Shown here in pieces: positions 14,562-19,660 of a stretch of 19,660 bases of DNA. The first letter of the stretch is position 1, and every line of letters starts with the position of its first letter. Source of the DNA: Hyphomicrobiales bacterium. GTDB taxonomy: Bacteria; Pseudomonadota; Alphaproteobacteria; Rhizobiales; Devosiaceae. Location: the NCBI GenBank assembly GCA_028290345.1, contig JAQGKB010000319.1, positions 1 through 19,660 on the forward strand, written 5' to 3'. Under the pieces are notes generated by a model. It was not told where the DNA came from and ran no database searches. It saw only the letters and a program-made list of their open reading frames with translations. Made by a program: the position numbers and the translations under genes.

Positions 14562-15509
14562 ATGAAATTCGGAGCATCATCGTGGCCCTTCCAGTGGGAT
14601 CCGCCGTATGAAGACACGATCAGGCGCGTCGCCGGCCTGGGCTTCAAGGCGATCGAGCTGATCGCCTGGAACAAGGAATTCCTCGCGGATGTCTATACGG
14701 CGCCCAAGATTGCCGAACTCAAGAAAGTGTTGTCGGGCGAGGGCATCGCGCTGTCGCAGTTCGTCATGAGTCCGCACGACCTGGCGAGCCCCGATGCCGC
14801 CAAGCGCAAGGAAGCGGTCGAGATGTTCCGCCGCGTGGTGGACGTCGGGGTGGCGCTGGGTTCGCCCATCATCAACAGCGTAGCCTGCTGGCCATTCGGC
14901 AATGCCCGCGCCTTTCCGCGCATCACCACCAAGCCACTGGTGCAGACATTCGCCGCGGCGTTCCCGGGGAACCTCAACTGGGACCAGAACTACAAGGACT
15001 ATGTCGAGGCGCTCCACACCTGCGGCGAAATCTGCAGGGACGCCAAGGTCTGGTACTCGCTCGAGCCGCATCCGTTCTCGTACATGGCTAATGCGCTTGG
15101 CGCGCTGCGGCTGCTGGAGCACGCCGATTCCCCGGCGATCGGCATCAATTTCGATCCGAGCCACACCTTTCCGATGGGCGATTTCCCGAACGTTTCGGTT
15201 TACCAGTTGGGCAAGCACATCAAGCACGTACACGCATCGGACAATGATGGCGTGACCAACGTGCACTGGCGTCCGGGCATGGGCAAGATCGACTGGAAGC
15301 AGTTCCTGCAGGCGCTCAAGGATGTCGGCTATGACGGGGTGATCTCGATCGAACTCGAGGACGTTCCGGGTGTCAGCCGCGGCACCAATCAGGATGCGCC
15401 GGGCCTCTTCCGCAACAAGACCGCCACCGACGAGTTCGTGGCCGAGACGGTTGCGGGCGCCGATTACCTGAAGAACATCTGCAAGGAAATCGGCATTCGC
15501 GTCGAATAA
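14562..15509 (+). CDS. Sugar phosphate isomerase/epimerase-like TIM-barrel protein (xylose isomerase-like)
   Basis: Cytoplasmic TIM-barrel enzyme of the AP_endonuc_2 / xylose-isomerase-like group, 315 residues. Probable divalent-metal ligands are Glu168 (YSLEPHP), Asp198 with His201 (INFDPSH), His224 (HVHASD) and Glu264 (SIELED). Members isomerise or epimerise sugars, and some act on 3-keto-glycosides (for example LgdB-type levoglucosan enzymes and C-glycoside deglycosidase subunits). The adjoining GMC oxidoreductase makes the latter role worth considering, but this is inference. The start ATG has AAGGA about nine bases upstream. It follows the second permease after 91 bases and precedes a strong stem-loop. 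Confidence 0.88.
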   Translation: MKFGASSWPFQWDPPYEDTIRRVAGLGFKAIELIAWNKEFLADVYTAPKIAELKKVLSGEGIALSQFVMSPHDLASPDAAKRKEAVEMFRRVVDVGVALGSPIINSVACWPFGNARAFPRITTKPLVQTFAAAFPGNLNWDQNYKDYVEALHTCGEICRDAKVWYSLEPHPFSYMANALGALRLLEHADSPAIGINFDPSHTFPMGDFPNVSVYQLGKHIKHVHASDNDGVTNVHWRPGMGKIDWKQFLQALKDVGYDGVISIELEDVPGVSRGTNQDAPGLFRNKTATDEFVAETVAGADYLKNICKEIGIRVE

Positions 15510-15517
15510 TCTCGGGG

Positions 15518-15549
15518 GGCGGCTTGCGCGAGGTTTTGCGCGGGCCGCC
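15518..15549 (+). other. Intercistronic stem-loop between the TIM-barrel and dehydrogenase genes
   Basis: A 14-pair stem (5' arm 15518-15531, 3' arm 15536-15549, three wobble pairs) closes on the four-base loop GGTT. No T-run follows, so it is more likely an RNA processing or stability element than a terminator. Confidence 0.7.
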
Positions 15550-15578
15550 GACTCGGGACCCGATGACAGGCATGAAGC

Positions 15579-16550
15579 ATGATGAAGCAGGCAATCCTCG
15601 TCGACCGGAAGAAATTCGAGCTGCGTGACGTCGCGATCCCCTCGGTCGGGGCCGACGAGGTCATGGTGAAAGTCCGCGCCTCCGGCGTTTGCGCGTCGGA
15701 ACTGCACACCTGGCTCGATGGCGAGGACGTGCCGGTTCGACTGGGTCACGAGGTGGCCGGCGATGTCGTCGCCGTCGGTGCGGACGTTGCTGGCTTCAAG
15801 GTCGGTGACAGGGTGACCGGGCTCTTCAATGACGGCTTTTCCGATTATGCCGTCGAGAAGGCATGGCGGGTGCTGCCGGTCCCGCAGAACCTGCCGCTCG
15901 AAAGCGCTTTCGGCGAGCCGTTGGCCTGCGCGGTGAGCGCTGCGCGGCGCACGCAAGTCGATCTCGGCGATCGCATCGCCATTGTCGGGCTCGGCTTCAT
16001 GGGGCTGCTGATGCTGCAATTGCTGCAGCTCAAGGGCCCGGCGCAGGTGCTCGGCATCGATCTGCGCGAGGAAGCGCTGCACAACGGTCAGCATTTCGGC
16101 TGCGATACCGTGATGACGCCCAGCCAGCTTGCAGCGAGCGCCGAGGCCGGGCTGGCGGATTTCGACGTCGTGGTCGAGGCCACCGGGACGCAGGAGGGGC
16201 TGACCCTTGCGAGCCGGCTGGTGCGCCAGCACGGTGTGCTGTCGATCCTGGGGTATCATCAGGGCGGGCCGCGCCAGGTGGACATGAAGCTCTGGAATTT
16301 CAAGGCGATCGAAGTGCTCAATGCCCACGAGCGGCGCCCCGAGTACCGGATGGATTGCATGAAGCGCGGGTTGGCACTCGCTATGGCGGGCAAGCTCGAC
16401 CTGCAATATCTCACCACCAACACGTATCGCCTCGATCAGGTAGGGGAGGCGTTCACCGCGCTCGCCGAAAAGCCGGCCGGCTTCATCAAGGCGGTGCTCG
16501 TCGCGGCACCGGACCAAGACAACCCATTCTCGCGCGTGCCGGTTTTCTGA
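15579..16550 (+). CDS. Medium-chain (zinc-type) alcohol/polyol dehydrogenase
   Basis: NAD(P)-dependent oxidoreductase of the MDR superfamily, 323 residues, close in layout to sorbitol/threonine dehydrogenases. Catalytic-zinc candidates are Cys38 (GVCASELH), His57-Glu58 (GHE) and Glu113 (GEPLAC). The Rossmann motif GLGFMG is at 137-142. The stretch that normally carries the four-cysteine structural zinc is absent, so it is a short MDR form. ATG at 15579 is used; the next ATG is the following codon. It lies between the TIM-barrel gene and the lactonase, so it probably oxidises a sugar or sugar acid whose lactone the neighbour would open. The substrate is not predictable. Confidence 0.9.
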   Translation: MMKQAILVDRKKFELRDVAIPSVGADEVMVKVRASGVCASELHTWLDGEDVPVRLGHEVAGDVVAVGADVAGFKVGDRVTGLFNDGFSDYAVEKAWRVLPVPQNLPLESAFGEPLACAVSAARRTQVDLGDRIAIVGLGFMGLLMLQLLQLKGPAQVLGIDLREEALHNGQHFGCDTVMTPSQLAASAEAGLADFDVVVEATGTQEGLTLASRLVRQHGVLSILGYHQGGPRQVDMKLWNFKAIEVLNAHERRPEYRMDCMKRGLALAMAGKLDLQYLTTNTYRLDQVGEAFTALAEKPAGFIKAVLVAAPDQDNPFSRVPVF

Positions 16551-16594
16551 GTCCAGGGATCCGGACGCCGGGCAAATTTCAAGCGGAGACGATT

Positions 16595-17707
16595 ATGACG
16601 ATTAAAGACCTGATCTATGTCGGCACCTATACCGAGCCGATCCTCTTCGGCACCGGGCAGTTGCTGCAGGGCAAGGGCAAGGGCATCTATAGCTACAAGT
16701 TCGATCCGGCGAGGCATTCGTTGACGCTGCACGGCATCACCGAGAACGTGCGCAACCCGTCCTATCTCGCCTTCGATGCACCGCGGAAGTTCCTTTACGC
16801 CGTGAACGAATACAAGGAGTTCGAGGGCAAGCCGAGCGGTGGCGTCAGCGCTTTCCGCATCGACCAGGATAGCGGCGCGCTGACCTACCTCAACACCAAG
16901 CCGAGCCATGGCACCGATCCCTGCCATCTGATCGTCGACAAGTCCGGCAAGTACGTGCTGATCGCCAACTTCGCCAGCGGCAGCGTCTGTGTGTTGCCGA
17001 TCCAGCAGGATGGGTCGCTCGGCGATGAAACCGATTTCATCCAGCACCAGGGTTCGAGCATCGACCCGCGGCGCCAGACCAGCCCGCATGCCCATGCCGT
17101 CGAACTCGATCAATCGGGCAAATACGTGTTCGTGCCTGATCTCGGCATGTAGAAGGTGGTGATCTACAAGTTCGATACCGAACGCGGCAAGCTCACGCCA
17201 AATGAGGCCATGCCTTGGGTGAAGACCGCGCCTGGCGCCGGTCCGCGCCAGCTGGTCATGCATCCGGGCGGTAAATTCGCCTACCTCATCAACGAGCTCA
17301 ACTCGACGATGACGGGGTTTGCCTACGATGCCGGAACCGGCGCGCTGACAGAGTTGCAGACCCTCTCGACGCTGCCGGTCGGTGGTTTCGATGGGGTCAC
17401 GTCCTGCGCAGAGGTGCAGATCACGCCGTCGGGCAAGTTCCTCTACGGCTCGAACCGGGGCCACAACAGCATCGTCATCTACGCCATCGACCAGTCGAAG
17501 GGCAAAATGACCCTCGTCGGCCACGAGGGTACGCAGGGACGCATCCCGCGCAACTTCGAGGTATCGCCGACCGGCGAGTATCTGATCGTGGCCAATCAGG
17601 ACACCGACAACCTGGTGATGTTCAAGATCGACCCGTCGTCCGGAAAGCTCACCGCTACCGGCGCGGCGGCCGATACGGGCACGCCGATCTGCGTCCGGTT
17701 CACCTGA
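16595..17707 (+). pseudogene. Beta-propeller lactonase (6-phosphogluconolactonase-like) interrupted by an in-frame TAG
   Basis: Seven-bladed beta-propeller lactonase family (Pgl-like, cytoplasmic), hydrolysing sugar lactones. The ATG at 16595 has GGAG six bases upstream. The frame is full-length (370 codons) except for TAG at 17150-17152 (codon 186). Before it lie MTIKDLIYVGTYTEP, SPHAHAVELDQSGKYVFVPDLGM; directly after it, in the same frame, KVVIYKFDTERGKL and later EVQITPSGKFLYGSNRGHNSIVIY, so both halves keep full family similarity. No frameshift is present. Related proteins usually have Asp or Glu at this position; a GAG-to-TAG change is one base. It may be a recent null mutation, a sequence error, or readthrough or reinitiation (GTG at 17156/17159). 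Confidence 0.88.
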
Positions 17708-17783
17708 CGGACCCGATAGTCATGCACCACGCACCATCCTCGCCGTCACTGCGAGCACCCAATCGAAGCCAGGAAACAAAGCA

Positions 17784-18857
17784 ATGTCGTCAGTAGAAAT
17801 TCGCGGTGCGGAGAAGTCTTTCGGCAGCGTCAAGGTGATCCATGGGCTCGACCTGGCGATCGAGGATGGTGCGTTCGTCGCGCTTGTCGGGCCATCGGGC
17901 TGCGGCAAGTCGACCCTGCTGCGCATGCTGGCGGGGCTTGAGGAGATGACGCGCGGGGACATCCTGATCGGGGACAAGGTGGTCACCAACCTCAATCCGC
18001 GCGAGCGCAACATCGCGATGGTGTTCCAGTCCTACGCGCTTTATCCGCATATGACGGTGGCCGAGAACATGAGCTTCAACTTGAAGCTGTCGCACAAGCC
18101 CAGGCAGGAAATAAAGACGCGGGTGGAAGAGGCGGCGCGCATGCTCGACCTTACCGATCTGCTGCAGCGGCGGCCGGCGCAGCTTTCGGGCGGACAGCGG
18201 CAGCGCGTTGCGATGGGCCGGGCCGTGGTGCGCAATCCCAACGTATTCCTCTTCGACGAACCGCTCTCCAACCTTGATGCCAAGCTCCGCGTGCAGATGC
18301 GCGCCGAGATCAAGATCTTGCACCAGCGGCTCGGCACCACCGCGATCTACGTGACGCACGACCAGATCGAGGCGATGACGCTGGCCGATCGGATCGTCGT
18401 GCTCAACCGAGGCCGCATCGAGCAGGCCGGGAGCCCGCTGGAGCTTTACCGGACCCCGCAGAACCTCTTCGTTGCGGGCTTCATCGGTTCGCCGGCGATG
18501 AATTTTGTCGGGGCGCAGGTGCGCTCGGGCACCACTGGCCCGGAGGCGATGTTTTCGGATGGCAGCACTGTCAGGCTGGCGCAAAAAACCAGGGTCAGCG
18601 ATGGCCAGCAGGTGATCATCGGGCTGCGGCCGGAGAACCTGGCCTGGCACGGTACCGGCTCGCCGCTGCGCGGCACGACCCGGCTGGTCGAGCCGACCGG
18701 CGCACAGACGCACGTGATGTTCACTGTCGCCGGCCAGGACATTACGGCCGTCATCGACGGGGCGATCGAGGTCTCGCCGGGCGAGGAATTCGAGGTCGCC
18801 ATCGCGCCCGAACTGGTGCATGTCTTCGACCGGGAGACCGAGCAGCGCCTCAACTGA
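17784..18857 (+). CDS. Sugar ABC transporter ATP-binding protein (UgpC/MsmX type)
   Basis: Cytoplasmic ATPase energising the importer whose permeases are upstream. 357 residues. Walker A GPSGCGKST (36-44), Q-loop Gln82, signature LSGGQRQR (134-141), Walker B FLFDEP with Glu159, D-loop SNLDAK and H-loop His192 are all present. The C-terminal 115 or so residues form the TOBE-type domain usual in CUT1 ATPases (IGLRPENLAW, RLVEPTGAQTHVMF). The start ATG has AGGA about ten bases upstream. It is separated from the permeases by the isomerase, dehydrogenase and lactonase genes. ATPases of this type can serve several transporters, but the operon makes this the natural partner. Confidence 0.97.
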   Translation: MSSVEIRGAEKSFGSVKVIHGLDLAIEDGAFVALVGPSGCGKSTLLRMLAGLEEMTRGDILIGDKVVTNLNPRERNIAMVFQSYALYPHMTVAENMSFNLKLSHKPRQEIKTRVEEAARMLDLTDLLQRRPAQLSGGQRQRVAMGRAVVRNPNVFLFDEPLSNLDAKLRVQMRAEIKILHQRLGTTAIYVTHDQIEAMTLADRIVVLNRGRIEQAGSPLELYRTPQNLFVAGFIGSPAMNFVGAQVRSGTTGPEAMFSDGSTVRLAQKTRVSDGQQVIIGLRPENLAWHGTGSPLRGTTRLVEPTGAQTHVMFTVAGQDITAVIDGAIEVSPGEEFEVAIAPELVHVFDRETEQRLN

Positions 18858-18877
18858 CGCACTCGGAGGAGGCGACG

Positions 18878-19300
18878 ATGAAGAGTTTGGATCCGAGCGA
18901 ACACCGGCTGCTGCGGGCAGCCATCGACTGCATCATACCCGCCGACCAAGACCCGGGCGCTACCGATCTCGATGTCGATGAATACATACTGGGCCAGCTT
19001 GCCGGCGACGTTTCGGGGCAGGCCGAAACCATCATGAGCGGGCTTTGCGCGCTCGATGCCGAAGCGGTCGCGCGGAACGGCGCCCCGTTTGCGGCTCTTG
19101 GCGTCGATGATCAAACCGCATTGCTTCGGGAGACCGAGCATCAGCCCTGGTTCCAGCTATTGGTGGAACTGACGGCGGAGGGATTTTATGCCGATCCGGG
19201 AAATGGCGGCAATCGCGGGGCCTATTCCTGGCGGATGATTGGCTACCAGCACCGCCTGCCCGATGGGCCAAGTGCGACGACAAGGCGGGTGCGGTCATGA
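18878..19300 (+). CDS. Gluconate 2-dehydrogenase subunit 3-like protein, no signal peptide
   Basis: Small partner subunit of a GMC-type flavoprotein dehydrogenase, 140 residues. The opening MKSLDPSEHRLLRAAIDCIIPADQDPGATDLDVDEYILGQL is the family pattern, and the C-terminal FYADPGNGGNRGAYSWRMIGYQ block matches the usual YYGDPxxGGN...W..IGY form. Related subunits often carry a Tat signal and carry the catalytic subunit to the periplasm; here the N-terminus is charged and has no hydrophobic stretch, so a cytoplasmic location is likely. GGAGG lies upstream of the ATG. Its stop overlaps the GMC gene start as ATGA, supporting a stoichiometric complex. Confidence 0.9.
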   Translation: MKSLDPSEHRLLRAAIDCIIPADQDPGATDLDVDEYILGQLAGDVSGQAETIMSGLCALDAEAVARNGAPFAALGVDDQTALLRETEHQPWFQLLVELTAEGFYADPGNGGNRGAYSWRMIGYQHRLPDGPSATTRRVRS

Positions 19301-19660
19301 GCGCTGATTACGATTGCATCGTCGCCGGCGCGGGCGCGGCCGGCACTATTATCGCGGCGCTGCTCGCCGAATCCGGCAAGCGCGTGCTGCTGCTCGAACG
19401 CGGCCGCCGGCAGGACTACGCCACCGACGGCCGGCGCGATCACCTGCGCAACCAGCGCTTCTCACAATACGGGCACAATGCCGGCCCGGATATCGATGGC
19501 AATCCGCGCGTCTTCGTCGATGCTGCCGGGCACGAAATGACGGTACGGCCGCACGAGCCGGGCTACAACAACAATGCCGCCGTGGTTGGCGGCGGCACGC
19601 TGGTCTATGGCGGCCTTGCCTGGCGCTTCCTGCCGGACGATTTCCGCATGGCGACGCGCT
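19297..19660 (+). CDS. GMC family FAD-dependent oxidoreductase, 5' part (runs off the window)
   Basis: Catalytic flavoprotein subunit, only the first 121 codons visible. The dinucleotide-binding motif GAGAAG is at 11-16 in DYDCIVAGAGAAGTIIAALLAESGKRVLLLERG. The later VGGGTLVYGGLAWRFLPDDF segment (about 97-116) matches the GMC substrate/FAD-contacting region seen in gluconate 2-dehydrogenase and glucoside 3-dehydrogenase large subunits. No export signal precedes the FAD motif. The ATG overlaps the small-subunit stop. It probably oxidises a pyranose or sugar acid imported by the transporter; whether at C2, C3 or elsewhere cannot be told. The histidine active site lies beyond the window. Confidence 0.93.
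   Translation, partial: MSADYDCIVAGAGAAGTIIAALLAESGKRVLLLERGRRQDYATDGRRDHLRNQRFSQYGHNAGPDIDGNPRVFVDAAGHEMTVRPHEPGYNNNAAVVGGGTLVYGGLAWRFLPDDFRMATR

Noticed and set aside
14577..16517. 646-codon open frame on the minus strand
   Set aside because: It lies opposite the TIM-barrel and dehydrogenase genes; GC-rich third positions keep the antisense frame open, and its His/Arg/Gln-rich sequence has no domain character.

Overview
The window looks like a piece of a high-GC alphaproteobacterial chromosome, most likely Hyphomicrobiales (Rhizobiales), possibly Devosiaceae. That placement is an inference from the gene order rplU-rpmA-GNAT-GNAT-obgE-proB-proA-nadD, the Lys/Ala-rich tail on L21, and a catabolic ABC/GMC cluster typical of the group. 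No IS element, phage gene or CRISPR array is visible.

Region 1 (1-6103, minus strand) is core genome. A promoter near 6063-6091 drives rplU and rpmA, which end in a clear intrinsic terminator (4965-5000). Next come two GNAT acetyltransferases, obgE, proB, proA and the 5' part of nadD. Almost every junction in this run is a 4-base ATGA or GTGA overlap, so the genes are probably translationally coupled.

Region 2 (6104-9137) holds a UlaG-like metallo-beta-lactamase-fold protein and a gamma-glutamylcyclotransferase-like protein (both minus), a tRNA-Ser(CGA) on plus, a 77-aa conserved hypothetical (minus) whose start codon can be folded into an RNA stem, and a small orphan P-loop kinase (plus).

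Region 3 (9112-19660) is an accessory sugar-catabolism locus. A LysR regulator and a hydroxypyruvate-isomerase-family gene run leftward. Divergently, a long plus-strand operon encodes a CUT1-type sugar ABC transporter (binding protein, two permeases, and an ATPase placed further down), a xylose-isomerase-like TIM-barrel enzyme, a medium-chain dehydrogenase, a beta-propeller lactonase broken by an in-frame TAG, a gluconate 2-dehydrogenase subunit 3-like protein, and the start of a GMC flavoprotein oxidoreductase. The gene set suggests import of a glycoside or sugar acid, oxidation by the GMC/small-subunit pair and the dehydrogenase, lactone hydrolysis, and isomerisation or elimination by the TIM-barrel protein. 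The substrate cannot be read from sequence.

The most notable non-coding signals are a 24-bp dyad (9-bp perfect arms) between lysR and the ABC operon, two strong intercistronic stem-loops inside the operon, a possible start-codon-sequestering RNA structure before the 77-aa gene, a 38-codon upstream ORF coupled to rplU, and a perfect 18-bp tandem duplication in the start of the hyi-like gene.
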